Shown here: positions 49,059 to 58,182 of the stretch, piece by piece
How positions within the stretch are numbered: position 1 is the first letter of the stretch
Layout of the letters: every line of letters begins with the position of its first letter
Assembly (NCBI RefSeq): GCF_027497215.1
Contig: NZ_CP114904.1
Location: 3,556,001-3,620,000, forward strand
From: Micromonospora sp. WMMD812
GTDB taxonomy: Bacteria; Actinomycetota; Actinomycetes; Mycobacteriales; Micromonosporaceae
Direction: 5' to 3'
DNA: 64,000 nt
The notes under the pieces: generated by a model
The model's database searches: none
What the model was told of the DNA's origin: nothing
What the model saw: only the letters and a program-made list of their open reading frames with translations
Position numbers and translations under genes: made by a program

Positions 49059-50654
49059 ATGGCAACGGTCCGGGAGACCACGTACGACCTGCTCCGCAGC
49101 CTCGGCATGACCACCGTCTTCGGCAACCCGGGCTCCACCGAGGAGCCGTTCCTCCAGGACTTCCCGGCCGACTTCCACTACGTGCTCGCGTTGCACGAGG
49201 CGTCCGCCGTCGGTATCGCCGACGGCTACGCGCAGGCCACCGGCCGCCCCGCGCACGTCAACCTGCACACCGCCCCGGGCACCGGCAACGGCATGGGCAA
49301 CCTGGTGACGGCCTGGCACAACAAGACTCCGTTGATCATCACCGCCGGCCAACAGGCACGGGAGATGCTGCTGCTCGAACCGCGGCTCACCAGCCGCCGC
49401 GCGGCCGAGTTCGCCCAGCCGTACGTGAAATGGGCCTACGAACCGGTGCGTGCCCAGGACATCCCCGGCGCGCTGCTGCGGGCCTACGCGACCGCGGTGC
49501 AGCCGCCGGCCGGGCCGGTCTTCCTCTCGCTGCCGCTGGACGACTGGGCGCAGCCCGCCGACCCGCCGCCACCGCCGCGATCCGTGGCCACCCGCTTCGC
49601 GCCCGACCCCGAACAGCTGCGGCGCTTCGCCGACGTGCTGGCCGGCAGCGGCAACCCGGCGCTGGTGTTCGGCGCGGCGGTGGACCGGGCCGAGGCCTGG
49701 CCGCTCGCCGCCGCCCTCGCCGACCGGCTGGCCGCGCCGGTCTGGTCGGCCCCCGCGCCGGAGCGGGCCGCTTTCCCCGAGGACCACCCGCACTTCCGGG
49801 GCGTGCTGCCGTTCGCCATCGGCCCGCTCGCCGAGAAGCTGCGCGGCCACGACACGGTGCTGGTGGTGGGCGCGCCCGTATTCCGCTACTACCCGTACGT
49901 GCCGGGCGCGTACCTGCCCGACGGCACCCGGCTGCTGCACGTCACCGACGACCCCGACGAGGCCGCCCGGGCGCCCGTCGGGGACAGCCTGCTCGCGGAC
50001 CCCGGGCTCGCCCTGGCCGCGCTGGTCGACCTGCTGCCGCCGGCGCAGCGGCCACCACCGACCCCCCGACCCGCACCCGCGCCGCCCGAGGTGACCACAC
50101 CGCTCAGCGCCGACGCGCTCTTCGCCGCGCTGGCCCGGCACCTGCCACCGGACGCGGTGCTGGTGCAGGAGAGCCCGTCCAACCTGCCCGCGCTGCGCCG
50201 GCATCTGCGGATCACCCGGCCGGCGTCGTACTTCACCATGGCCAGCGGCGGCCTCGGTTACGGCCTGCCGGCGGCCGTCGGGGTGGCGCTGGCCGAGCGG
50301 GACACCGGCCGCGGCCGGCCGGTGGTCGCGGTGATCGGCGACGGCTCGTTCCACTACTCGGTGCAGGCGCTCTGGACCGCCGCCCGGCTGCGGCTGCCGC
50401 TGGTGGTCGTGGTGCCGGTCAACCAGCAGTACGCGATCCTGAAGGCGTTCGCCGAGCTCAAGCACACGCCGGGGGTGCCCGGCCTGGACCTGCCGGGCCT
50501 GGACATCACGGCCGTGGCGCGGGGGTACGGCTGCGCCACGACCGTGCTGGAGACGCCGGATCAGCTCGGCGAGGCGCTCGCCGCCGGACTGCGGGCCGAC
50601 GGTCCCACCGTGCTGCCGGTGCCGATCAGCACTGACCCGCCCCGGATCCTCTGA
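49059..50654 (+). CDS. ThDP-dependent decarboxylase, benzoylformate decarboxylase-like
   Basis: 531 residues, ATG 49059 after GGAGG. The N-terminal PYR domain has VFGNPGSTEEPFLQDF, with the ThDP-activating glutamate, and LALHEASAVGIADGYAQ with the active-site histidine region. The C-terminal PP domain has GDGSFHYSVQALWTAAR, ending in NQQYAILK (metal-binding N, usual pattern N-N). Length and motifs match benzoylformate decarboxylase (MdlC). No mandelate pathway genes are adjacent, so the true 2-keto acid substrate is uncertain. Confidence 0.83.
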   Translation: MATVRETTYDLLRSLGMTTVFGNPGSTEEPFLQDFPADFHYVLALHEASAVGIADGYAQATGRPAHVNLHTAPGTGNGMGNLVTAWHNKTPLIITAGQQAREMLLLEPRLTSRRAAEFAQPYVKWAYEPVRAQDIPGALLRAYATAVQPPAGPVFLSLPLDDWAQPADPPPPPRSVATRFAPDPEQLRRFADVLAGSGNPALVFGAAVDRAEAWPLAAALADRLAAPVWSAPAPERAAFPEDHPHFRGVLPFAIGPLAEKLRGHDTVLVVGAPVFRYYPYVPGAYLPDGTRLLHVTDDPDEAARAPVGDSLLADPGLALAALVDLLPPAQRPPPTPRPAPAPPEVTTPLSADALFAALARHLPPDAVLVQESPSNLPALRRHLRITRPASYFTMASGGLGYGLPAAVGVALAERDTGRGRPVVAVIGDGSFHYSVQALWTAARLRLPLVVVVPVNQQYAILKAFAELKHTPGVPGLDLPGLDITAVARGYGCATTVLETPDQLGEALAAGLRADGPTVLPVPISTDPPRIL

Positions 50655-50700
50655 CCTCTCCGGCGGCCGCGCTGGGGCCGGCCTTCCGACCCGCCCGTCC

Positions 50701-51660
50701 TCAGCGCGGACCGAGTGGCAGCGGTGTGCCGGTGAGCACGTCCAGCACCGGGCGGGCGCCCAGCGGTGCCTTCAGCGTGACGGTGACCGGCGCGAGCTTC
50801 AACTGGTCGGTGCAGACGCCGCTGGACCGGATCACACCGCCGCCGACCACCACCGCGTCGCCGCGCTCCTGCACCAGCGGGGTGATCCCGGTGTCGCAGG
50901 CGCCCACCCCGAGGCGGTACGTGACCCGGACGCCGTCGACCGCCTGGAGGTCCTGCGCGCCGACCACCCCGTCCGGCGCGGGACGGGCCGGCGCGCTCGG
51001 CTCCGGCGCGGCGGCGATCGCGTCCGGCGCGACCGCCAGGCGGGCCACCGGGCCGGACAGCTCCTCCACCGTGAACAGCCACGCGGGCACCTGCGCCTCG
51101 CCCCGGCTGGTGCGCACCGGTGCCGTGCCGAGCCGCACGGCGGTGACCGTGAGCGGCGTGCAGGCGGACTGCGGCGGGCCGGTCACCCAGCCGTCCGGGC
51201 CCGGCTCGATGGTCGGCCCGCCCTTGGTCCGCGGCGACGGCGCCTGCGGCCGCTCCTCGCACGGCGGCGGATCCCCCTGGTCCAGCTGCCGGTACGCCTC
51301 GGCGGCGCTCACCAGTGGGACGGTCAGCGTCCCGTCCGGGAAGCGGATCGTGCCTTCGGCCGGAGGCGTGCCGGGCAGCGGAACCTGCTCCCGGTACCAG
51401 CCGGCCTGGAATGCCGTCTCGGTGTCCACGGTGAACCCCGGGTCGCCGGTCAGCACGGTGGGACCCTGCAGCGGCACGTACCCCTGCGTCCACGTCGGAC
51501 CGGGGCGCCAGGCCTCGGCGACCTCGGTGGCTCGCTGGTGGAACCCCTCCCAGCGGTGGTCCGGGCTGGTGGCCGGCGCGTCGGAACCGGAGCCGGCGGG
51601 CGCGCAGCCGACGGCCAGCACCAGCAGGGGCAGGCTGAGCAGGACGAGTGAGCGACGCAT
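50701..51660 (-). CDS. Secreted lipoprotein of unknown function
   Basis: 319 residues. A signal peptide with lipobox LAVGC (cysteine 19) means it is anchored in the cell membrane facing out. The mature part is rich in Pro/Ala/Gly with several cysteines (PPPCEERP, QSACTPL, GACDTGI, SGVCTDQ) that could form disulfides. I recognise no domain. Confidence 0.75.
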   Translation of the reverse strand: MRRSLVLLSLPLLVLAVGCAPAGSGSDAPATSPDHRWEGFHQRATEVAEAWRPGPTWTQGYVPLQGPTVLTGDPGFTVDTETAFQAGWYREQVPLPGTPPAEGTIRFPDGTLTVPLVSAAEAYRQLDQGDPPPCEERPQAPSPRTKGGPTIEPGPDGWVTGPPQSACTPLTVTAVRLGTAPVRTSRGEAQVPAWLFTVEELSGPVARLAVAPDAIAAAPEPSAPARPAPDGVVGAQDLQAVDGVRVTYRLGVGACDTGITPLVQERGDAVVVGGGVIRSSGVCTDQLKLAPVTVTLKAPLGARPVLDVLTGTPLPLGPR

Positions 51661-51782
51661 GCCCGGTTCGACGCCCGACCCGGCTGGCCGGTTCCCCCGA
51701 GCCGGGGCGCCGGCCCGGGGACGGCCGGATCCCGGGCGGACCGCACGCCGACCCGGGCGGGTGACAGCCCGGTCCGGCGGCG

Positions 51783-52253
51783 TCAGGTCTCGCCGCCGAG
51801 GTCGGTCTCGTACGCCAGCCAGAGCAGGTCGGCGCCGCGCTGCCGGTGCCGGGACAGGGCCCGCAGCAGGTGGGCGGCGAGCATGCGGAGCTCATGGGCC
51901 GGCGCGCCGGGCCGCTCGGCCGCGTGCTGCAGGGCGGCGAGCGCCGCGGCGATCGCCTCGTGCTCCCGGGTCAGCAGGCGCACCCCGCGGTCCAGCCGCG
52001 GCGCCTGCGCGAGCAGCTCGGCGTAGAGGCCGGCGGGCCCCTCGGTCGCCGCGACGTGCTCGGCGAAGCCCTGCCGGACCGGGGCGAGTCCGATCTCCAC
52101 CCCCTCCCGCCAGCGCGGCTCTCCCGGCGCGGCGGCGAGCAGCCGGGTGAGGGCGTGCAGGTCGCGGAGGAGGGAGGCCGGGCCGGGACGGGCGGCGGGC
52201 GGCTGGAGTACCCCGCTGACGGCGGACGGTTGCTGGATCGGCTGGGTGGCCAT
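51783..52253 (-). CDS. Hemerythrin-like helical protein
   Basis: 156 residues from ATG 52253 (GGGAGGTGCCC upstream). It is Ala/Leu-rich and fully helical, with LLRDLHALTRLL, FAEHVAATEG, LTREHEAIAAAL and LRALSRHRQRGADLLWLAY. The spaced histidines suggest a four-helix HHE-like bundle, but the canonical ligand set is incomplete, so metal binding is doubtful. Confidence 0.65.
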   Translation of the reverse strand: MATQPIQQPSAVSGVLQPPAARPGPASLLRDLHALTRLLAAAPGEPRWREGVEIGLAPVRQGFAEHVAATEGPAGLYAELLAQAPRLDRGVRLLTREHEAIAAALAALQHAAERPGAPAHELRMLAAHLLRALSRHRQRGADLLWLAYETDLGGET

Positions 52254-52455
52254 GGGCACCTCCCGCGCTGCGTCTGACCGCGTACGCCGATGGTGAACCC
52301 GCCGCTGCCGGCTGTCCAGGCTCCCCGATCGCCTCATATGTCCCATGGGCACCAGCAGTCGCAGTGGCCACAACCGCCCCTGGAGTGCGCCTTCCGGCGG
52401 CGCTGGACCGGGCGCCCTTAACAACAGGCGGCGGGCGCCGTCCCCGGAAACGCCG

Positions 52456-52486
52456 GTGCGCCCCGGTCCGGTGGACCGGGGCGCAC
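52456..52486 (-). terminator. Terminator of tmRNA
   Basis: A perfect 14-bp stem (GTGCGCCCCGGTCC with its complement) and a GGT loop, 9 bases past the tmRNA 3' end. Confidence 0.8.
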
Positions 52487-52494
52487 AGGTCAGG

Positions 52495-52870
52495 TGGTGG
52501 AGGTGCCGGGAATCGAACCCGGGTCCTTCGCCGGTTTGTCAGGGCTTCTCCGAGCGCAGCTCGCTATGCCTCTACTCGGCCCCTCCGATCACGCGAGCGA
52601 GTCGGTGTGACGGGCCCAGTCGCTGATTGATCTCGCCGCACGGACCCCGCGACCGGGTCCGATTGGCCAGCCTTCTAGCTGATGCCGGCTAACTGGGTCG
52701 AAGGCGCTCCCAGGCCGACAGACTCACTACTCGCCTCAGGCGGCGAGAGCGAAGTCAGCGCGATTGTTCTTGGCGCTTATTGGTTTCCGACGACCGATTC
52801 TCGAGACGACGTCGGCTTCCTCGGCTCGCTTCCCCTGCCGCAACGTACGAAGTCGAAACCAGTCACCCCC
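52495..52870 (-). ncRNA. ssrA: tmRNA (transfer-messenger RNA)
   Basis: 376 nt. The 5' end GGGGGTGACTGGTTTCGACT pairs with the 3' end CACCTCCACCA, and the T arm is CCGGG-TTCGATT-CCCGG. CCA is encoded. The tag frame reads AKNNRADFALAA then stop (about 52773-52736), a typical actinobacterial degradation tag ending in ALAA. It rescues ribosomes stalled on broken mRNAs, together with SmpB, encoded 100 bp upstream. Confidence 0.96.
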
Positions 52871-52976
52871 TCGACAGGCCGCCGGATGCGGCGGCACTGA
52901 CAAGCCTAACGCCTGCCGCAACGGGTTTCATCCCGAGGCCCGGGTCGGGCGCGCCGACCCGGACAGGGCGGACAAT

Positions 52977-53456
52977 TCAGTCGTTCATCCCCTTGCCACG
53001 CCGGCCACTGACCCGGGCGATCTCCCGGTCCGCGTCCCGCTTGGCGAGGTCCTGCCGCTTGTCGTAGGACTTCTTGCCCTTGGCCAGGGCGATCTCCACC
53101 TTGGCCCAGCCGTCGGCGAAGTAGACCTGCAGCGGCACCAGCGTGTGGCCGCCCTCCCGGGTCTTCCCGATCAACCGGTCGATCTCCAGGCGGTTGAGCA
53201 GCAGCTTCCGGGTACGCCGGGGCTCGTGGTTCGTCCAGGTGCCCTGGGTGTACTCGGGGATGTGCATGCCGTGCAGGTAGAGCTCGCCGTTGCGCTCCTG
53301 CGCGAAGGCGTCCACCAGCGAGGCGCGCCCCGCACGCAGCGACTTGACCTCGGTGCCGGTCAGCGCCATGCCCGCCTCGTACGTGTCGAGGATGGCGTAG
53401 TCGTGGCGCGCCTTGCGGTTGGAGGCGACGACCTTTCGTCCCTTTTCCCGTGGCAT
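52977..53456 (-). CDS. smpB: SsrA-binding protein SmpB
   Basis: 159 residues from ATG 53456 (GGAGG upstream). The OB-fold core shows [33 protein letters not shown] and [10 protein letters not shown], and the C-terminal tail [18 protein letters not shown] is the helix that enters the ribosomal mRNA channel. It binds the tRNA-like part of tmRNA. Encoded between ftsX and ssrA, as is usual in actinobacteria. Confidence 0.97.
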   Translation of the reverse strand: MPREKGRKVVASNRKARHDYAILDTYEAGMALTGTEVKSLRAGRASLVDAFAQERNGELYLHGMHIPEYTQGTWTNHEPRRTRKLLLNRLEIDRLIGKTREGGHTLVPLQVYFADGWAKVEIALAKGKKSYDKRQDLAKRDADREIARVSGRRGKGMND

Positions 53457-53528
53457 CGGCGCCACCTCCCTTCCTGGTGGGCCGGGGTGATCCGGCCGGA
53501 CGGCGGAGATCATGCTACCCGAATGACA

Positions 53529-53570
53529 AGGGCCCTCCCGCGCCGTTTATTCCTGGCGCGGAAGGGCCCT
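53529..53570 (-). terminator. Terminator of ftsEX
   Basis: AGGGCCCTCCCGCGCC (53529-53544) pairs with 53555-53570 with one mismatch over a 10-base loop, about 30 bases past the ftsX stop. Confidence 0.75.
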
Positions 53571-53601
53571 CGGACGACGTCTGGGACGACCCGTACGGCG
53601 A

Positions 53602-54477
53602 CTAGACCCGCAGGTAGAAGCGGAGCGTGACCCACGCGGTGATCGCGCTGACCAGGCCGCCGATCAGCGCCATGAACGGGAAGATGAACAGGATGTCGCC
53701 CCAGCTGATCGGGGAGAGCAGACCCTGGAGCGCCTCGAGCGAGCCGTCGAAGAGCAGATACTTCGCCAGGATCAGGGCCACCAGGCCGAGCAGGGCGCCG
53801 ATCAGACCGGCGACCACCGCCTCCAGCACGAACGGCGCCTGGATGAACCAGTTCGACGCGCCGACCAGCTTCATGACGGCGACCTCACGTCGCTTGCTGT
53901 ACGCGGCCACCTGGATCGTGTTCGCGACCAGCAGCAGTGCGGCGATGGCCATCACGACCGCGGCGGCCAGCGCGATGTTCTGGATCGCGGTGAGGATGTT
54001 GAAGATCTTGTCCAGCAGCCGGCTCTGGTCGACGATCTCGTCGACGCCCTCGGTGTCCTTGTACTGGTCGTAGATGTTCTTGTACTGCTCCGGGTTGACC
54101 AGCTTCAGCCGGAACGACTCGGGCAGCTGGTCGGGCTTGACCGCGTTCACCAGGTCGGGCGCGTCCTGGTACATCTCCTTGAAGCGCTTGTACGCCTCGT
54201 CCTTGTTGACGTACAGGACCTCCTTGACCAGGGGGTCTGTCTTCAGCTTGCTGTCCAGGTCGGTGCGCTGCTGCTCGGTCACCTCCTGGCTGAGGAAGAT
54301 CGAGACCTCGATGTTCTTGTAGTAGAGGTCCTTCATGTCGTCAACCTGGCGGTACATGAGACCGCTGGCGCCGAGCATGGTCAGCGAGACCGCCATCGTG
54401 ATGATCATCGCGATGGTCATGGTCACGTTGCGCCACAGTCCGACCAGTACCTCGGACAGGACGTATTTCACGCGCAT
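53602..54477 (-). CDS. ftsX: Cell-division ABC permease FtsX
   Basis: 291 residues. The N-terminal helix (about 20-42) is followed by a 120-residue outer loop (KNIEVSIFLSQEVT ... DEIVDQS), then three helices (about 160-290) with ALLLVANTIQVAAYSKRREVAVMKLVGASNWFIQAPF, the FtsX signature. With FtsE it controls peptidoglycan hydrolases (RipC type in actinobacteria) at the division site. It follows ftsE by 65 bp. Confidence 0.96.
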   Translation of the reverse strand: MRVKYVLSEVLVGLWRNVTMTIAMIITMAVSLTMLGASGLMYRQVDDMKDLYYKNIEVSIFLSQEVTEQQRTDLDSKLKTDPLVKEVLYVNKDEAYKRFKEMYQDAPDLVNAVKPDQLPESFRLKLVNPEQYKNIYDQYKDTEGVDEIVDQSRLLDKIFNILTAIQNIALAAAVVMAIAALLLVANTIQVAAYSKRREVAVMKLVGASNWFIQAPFVLEAVVAGLIGALLGLVALILAKYLLFDGSLEALQGLLSPISWGDILFIFPFMALIGGLVSAITAWVTLRFYLRV

Positions 54478-54542
54478 CGGGAATTCCTCCGGGTCTCCGG
54501 CATGAGGTGTTCGTCGTCAGGCTGCGGGGTGAGGGGGTCAGG

Positions 54543-55223
54543 TCACCCGTAGACGCCGCGGGCCTGGTCGCGCACGATGCGGCCGCTCTCGATCTCGATG
54601 ACGCGGCGGCGCATCTGGTTCACGATGTTGGAGTCGTGCGTGACCATCACGACGGTCGTGCCGGTGCGGTTGATCCGGTCCAGCAGGCGCATGATCTCGA
54701 TCGACGTGTCCGGGTCCAGGTTTCCGGTCGGCTCGTCGGCGAGCAGGATCAGCGGACGGTTCACGAAGGCCCGGGCGACGGCCACCCGCTGCTGCTCACC
54801 ACCGGAGAGCTCGTGCGGGTAGCGGTGCTCCTTGCCACCGAGCCCGACCAGCTCCAGCACCTCGGGCACGACCCGGCGGGCGACCGCCTTCGTCTTGCCG
54901 ATCACCTCGAGGGCGAACGCCACGTTCTCGTACGCGGTGCGGTTGGGCAGCAGCCGGAAGTCCTGGAACACGCAGCCGATCGAGCGCCGGAAGTGGGGTC
55001 GCTTCCAGGACCGCATCGACGTCACGTCCTTGCCGTTGACGACGACCCGGCCCTTGTTGGGGCTGACCTCGTGCAGCAGCATTTTGATGATCGTGGACTT
55101 GCCGGAGCCGGATGGCCCGATGAAGAAGACGAACTCGCCCTTCTCAATGGAGACGGACACGTTGTCGAGCGAAGGCCGGGACGCCTTCGGGTACGTCTTC
55201 GTCACTTGCTCAAGCTGAATCAC
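54543..55223 (-). CDS. ftsE: Cell-division ABC ATPase FtsE
   Basis: 226 residues from GTG 55223. Walker A is [10 protein letters not shown]-loop [19 protein letters not shown], signature [10 protein letters not shown], Walker [14 protein letters not shown] and switch [15 protein letters not shown] (55232-55237) 8 nt from the GTG and the lack of a Shine-Dalgarno suggest a leaderless ftsEX message. Confidence 0.96.
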   Translation of the reverse strand: MIQLEQVTKTYPKASRPSLDNVSVSIEKGEFVFFIGPSGSGKSTIIKMLLHEVSPNKGRVVVNGKDVTSMRSWKRPHFRRSIGCVFQDFRLLPNRTAYENVAFALEVIGKTKAVARRVVPEVLELVGLGGKEHRYPHELSGGEQQRVAVARAFVNRPLILLADEPTGNLDPDTSIEIMRLLDRINRTGTTVVMVTHDSNIVNQMRRRVIEIESGRIVRDQARGVYG

Positions 55224-55282
55224 GGGTGGTGAGTCTACGCGGTGTAACCGGAGAGCCAAGTGCCACGCCCCGATGATGCGAG

Positions 55283-55326
55283 GCGCGTCATCGATTTAGT
55301 GGGTTGTGCGGAGATCGATGACGCGC
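55283..55326 (-). terminator. Terminator of prfB
   Basis: GCGCGTCATCGAT (55283-55295) pairs perfectly with 55314-55326 across 18 bases, just past the prfB stop. Confidence 0.65.
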
Positions 55327-55341
55327 TCCGCCCGCAGGCCG

Positions 55342-56463
55342 TCACGCACTGTCGCCGGCAAGCTCCCGCTGCTTACGCCACCGGATCCCGGCTTCGATGA
55401 AGCTGTCCAGTTCGCCGTCGAAGACCGAGCTCGGATTGCCGGTCTCCTGCTCGGTTCGGAGATCCTTCACCATCTGATAAGGGTGCAGGACGTACGAGCG
55501 CATCTGGTCGCCCCACGAGCCGGCCGCGTCGGTCTTCAGACCCTGGAGCTTGGCCTGCTCCTCCTGACGCTTGCGCTCCAGCAGCCGGGCCTGGAGCACC
55601 CGCAGCGCGGACGCCTTGTTCTGCAGCTGGGACTTCTCGTTCTGGCAGGTGACCACGATGCCGGTCGGGATGTGGGTGATCCGCACCGCCGAGTCGGTGG
55701 TGTTGACGCTCTGCCCACCCGGACCCGAGGAGCGGTAGACGTCGATCCGCATCTCATTCTCGGGGATGTCGATGTGGTCGGTCTGCTCCACCACGGGCAG
55801 CACCTCGACGCCGGCGAAGCTGGTCTGCCGGCGCCCCTGGTTGTCGAAGGGGCTGATCCGGACCAGCCGGTGGGTGCCCGACTCGACACTGAGCGTGCCG
55901 TAGGCGTACGGGACCTTGACCGTGAAGGTGGCGGACTTCAGGCCGGCCTCCTCCGCGTACGAGGTCTCGTAGACCTCGGTCGGGTAGCCGTGCCGCTCGG
56001 CCCAGCGCAGGTACATGCGGAGCAGCATCTCGGCGAAGTCCGCCGCGTCCACCCCGCCGGCGCCGGCCCGGATGGCGACCAGCGCCTCCCGGGAGTCGTA
56101 CTCGCCGGAGAGCAGGGTGCGGACCTCCATCTCCTGGATGGCCTTGGTCAGCCCGGTGATCTCGCTCTCCACCTCGTTGAGCACGCCCGGGTCGGACTCC
56201 GCCTCGGCCAGCTCGAGCAGGACCTGGGCGTCGTCGAGCCGGGAGCGGAGGCTGGACAGCTTGCCGATCTCGCCGTTGACGTACGACAGCTGCGAGGTCA
56301 CCTGCTGCGCCTTGGCCTGGTCGTCCCAAAGGTCGGGCGCGGAGGCCTCCTCCTCCAGGCGGGCCTTCTCCTCGCGCAGCCGGTCAAGGTTGAGCACGGC
56401 CTCGATGTTGCGCAGGGTGGCGTCGAGTTCCTTGAGCTGTTCGGCATAATCGGCAGCGGTCAC
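55342..56463 (-). CDS. prfB: Peptide chain release factor 2
   Basis: 373 residues from GTG 56463; a TTG three codons earlier is the alternative. It shows the SPF anticodon-like tripeptide (ISPFDNQ), which reads UGA/UAA, and the GGQ loop ([11 protein letters not shown]) that triggers peptide release. No in-frame UGA or frameshift signal is present, as in other high-GC actinobacteria. TACGCT (56472-56477) lies 8 nt before the GTG. It precedes ftsE on the same strand, separated by a hairpin. Confidence 0.96.
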   Translation of the reverse strand: MTAADYAEQLKELDATLRNIEAVLNLDRLREEKARLEEEASAPDLWDDQAKAQQVTSQLSYVNGEIGKLSSLRSRLDDAQVLLELAEAESDPGVLNEVESEITGLTKAIQEMEVRTLLSGEYDSREALVAIRAGAGGVDAADFAEMLLRMYLRWAERHGYPTEVYETSYAEEAGLKSATFTVKVPYAYGTLSVESGTHRLVRISPFDNQGRRQTSFAGVEVLPVVEQTDHIDIPENEMRIDVYRSSGPGGQSVNTTDSAVRITHIPTGIVVTCQNEKSQLQNKASALRVLQARLLERKRQEEQAKLQGLKTDAAGSWGDQMRSYVLHPYQMVKDLRTEQETGNPSSVFDGELDSFIEAGIRWRKQRELAGDSA

Positions 56464-56580
56464 GACAGACAAGCGTACTGCTCGGGCGCCGAGTGAGCTT
56501 GCGAGCCCCGCGGGCCGAGGCCAAAAACCCCCTGGCGCCGCGGCCGGAGTGGCGCTTTCTCACGGCGGAACCGCCGGAGG

Positions 56581-57102
56581 TCACCCGACGGGGGAGGCCT
56601 TCAGCCAGGACAGCGCCGCCCGGTGATAGGCGACGGCGAACTCCAGGGCGCTCGCGTCGTAGGTCTCGCCCTCCTTCTTGGCGTTCTTGACCTGCTCGCG
56701 GACCGCCGCCAGGGCCTCCGTGTGGTACTCGTTGGCCGACGCGTACAGGCTCTTCAGCTGGCTGGGCGAGTGCAGGTCGCCGAAGGCCATCCGCAGGGCG
56801 ATCGGATTCCGGATGGTGTCCCGACCGGGGTTTTCGGCCAACCACTTCGAGAATGTCCGTTTTCCGGACGCGGTGATCGAATAGGGCTGGCTCAACCGCG
56901 GCCCGGGCTTGCCCATCCGGACCAGACCCCGCTCGGCCAGGACCGGCAACTCCCGGTACACCTGGCTACGGGTCATCGACCAGTACGGCGCCAGCCGGCG
57001 CTCAGCGGCGGCCATCAGTTGACCGCCTGTCATCGGGCCCTCGTGGAGCAGCCCTAGCAGGGCCGCCGCCGTGGGGTTGACTCCGGAATCCGCCATGGCC
57101 AT
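56581..57102 (-). CDS. PadR-family transcriptional regulator
   Basis: 173 residues from ATG 57102. The winged helix (about 10-90) shows LLGLLHEGPMTGGQLMAAAE and MTRSQVYRELPVLAERGLV with wing GPRLSQPYSITASGKRTF. The C-terminal helix pair dimerises. PadR proteins repress stress or efflux genes in response to small ligands; no target is evident in the neighbourhood. Confidence 0.9.
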   Translation of the reverse strand: MAMADSGVNPTAAALLGLLHEGPMTGGQLMAAAERRLAPYWSMTRSQVYRELPVLAERGLVRMGKPGPRLSQPYSITASGKRTFSKWLAENPGRDTIRNPIALRMAFGDLHSPSQLKSLYASANEYHTEALAAVREQVKNAKKEGETYDASALEFAVAYHRAALSWLKASPVG

Positions 57103-57285
57103 TACGCTGCCACTTTGCCGACGCGGCGTCCAGGATTTCACGGTTTGCCACCCGACAGGACTTCCAATGTGCACTGTCGGCCGACGACAGTCCGTTGAGG
57201 ACTATCGATGCCTCCGATCCCGGGTGTCGCCGACGCCGCCGTCCCGCGCCGGCGGCGGGCGCGGAGAGCCGGCCGCGTGGGCCGC

Positions 57286-58089
57286 TCAGAGCCTGCTGCG
57301 CAACTCCCACAGCTCCGGGTAGAACCGGGTCTCGACCCGGGAGCGCAGGTAGACGCCGCCGGCCGAGCCGCCGGTGCCCGGTTTCGTGCCGATCTGCCGC
57401 TCCGCCATCAGCACGTGCCGGGCCCGCCACAGCGAGAACGACTGGTCGTGCCCCACCAGCGCCTCCGCGAGATCCCACAGCGGCCCGAACCGCTCCCGGT
57501 CCGCGGCGATCTCCTGATACGCCGCGAAGCGCTCCGCCGCCGTGCCGACCGGGAACCCGGCGGCGCTCAGCACGGCGAGGAAGCCGTCCCACAGGCTCGG
57601 CTCGGCCAGCCGCCGCTCCAGCCGCTCCCGCTCCCCCGGCGGCAGACGACGGAACCGGCGCAGGAAGTCCGGGTCCTTGAGCCCGGAGAGGAACTCGATC
57701 TCCCGGAACTGGACCGACTGGAAACCGGACGCCGGGGCCAACTTGGTGCGGAAGGCCAGGAAGTCCTGCGGGGTCATGGTGTCGATCACGTCGACCTGCC
57801 CGATCAGCACCCGCTCCACCACGTGGCAGCGCTCCAACCGCACCCGGGGCAGGTACGTCTCGCCCGCCAACATCCGGTCGCGGGCGTCGGTCAGCTCGGC
57901 GAGCAGCAGCTTGAACCAGAGCTCGTAGACCTGGTGGATGGTGATGAAGAGCAACTCGTCGTGCGAGGCCGGGTCGGACTCCGGCACCTGGGCGGCAAGC
58001 AGGTCGGCCAGCCGCAGGTAGTCGCTGTAGGTGAGCAGCCCGCCCTGCTCGCCGAACCGGGCGTCGTGAGGAGGGGTCACGTCGGTCAC
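57286..58089 (-). CDS. kynA: Tryptophan 2,3-dioxygenase
   Basis: 267 residues. Substrate/heme-pocket motifs FITIHQVYELWFK and GFQSVQFREIEFL are present, as is the proximal heme histidine region VGHDQSFSLWRARHVLMAERQIG, followed by KPGTGGSAGGVYL. It opens the indole ring of tryptophan to N-formylkynurenine in the cytosol. No kynureninase or formamidase gene lies in the window, so the pathway continues elsewhere. Confidence 0.95.
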   Translation of the reverse strand: MTDVTPPHDARFGEQGGLLTYSDYLRLADLLAAQVPESDPASHDELLFITIHQVYELWFKLLLAELTDARDRMLAGETYLPRVRLERCHVVERVLIGQVDVIDTMTPQDFLAFRTKLAPASGFQSVQFREIEFLSGLKDPDFLRRFRRLPPGERERLERRLAEPSLWDGFLAVLSAAGFPVGTAAERFAAYQEIAADRERFGPLWDLAEALVGHDQSFSLWRARHVLMAERQIGTKPGTGGSAGGVYLRSRVETRFYPELWELRSRL

Positions 58090-58144
58090 CCCGGTCAGGC
58101 TACGCCCGCGCTGGCGCTCCCGCCCTCGGCCGCGGGGCCGGTCC

Positions 58145-58174
58145 GGCCGCCGGCGACCCGGGTCGCCGGCGGCC
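58145..58174. terminator. Perfect 30-bp palindrome, pruA/kynA junction
   Basis: The 15-bp arm GGCCGCCGGCGACCC is followed at once by its complement. It begins 9 bases past the pruA stop and can act as that gene's terminator; the absence of a loop means four or so central bases would stay unpaired. Confidence 0.6.
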
Positions 58175-58182
58175 GAGCCGGG

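Noticed and set aside
49059..50654. Mandelate catabolic locus
   Set aside because: The decarboxylase resembles MdlC, but no mandelate dehydrogenase, racemase or benzaldehyde dehydrogenase is adjacent.
52682..52921. Small protein-coding frames on both strands
   Set aside because: They overlap the tmRNA. One contains the tag peptide but is not a conventional gene.
55342..56472. Programmed frameshift in prfB
   Set aside because: The reading frame is continuous from the start with no early TGA, as expected in high-GC actinobacteria.
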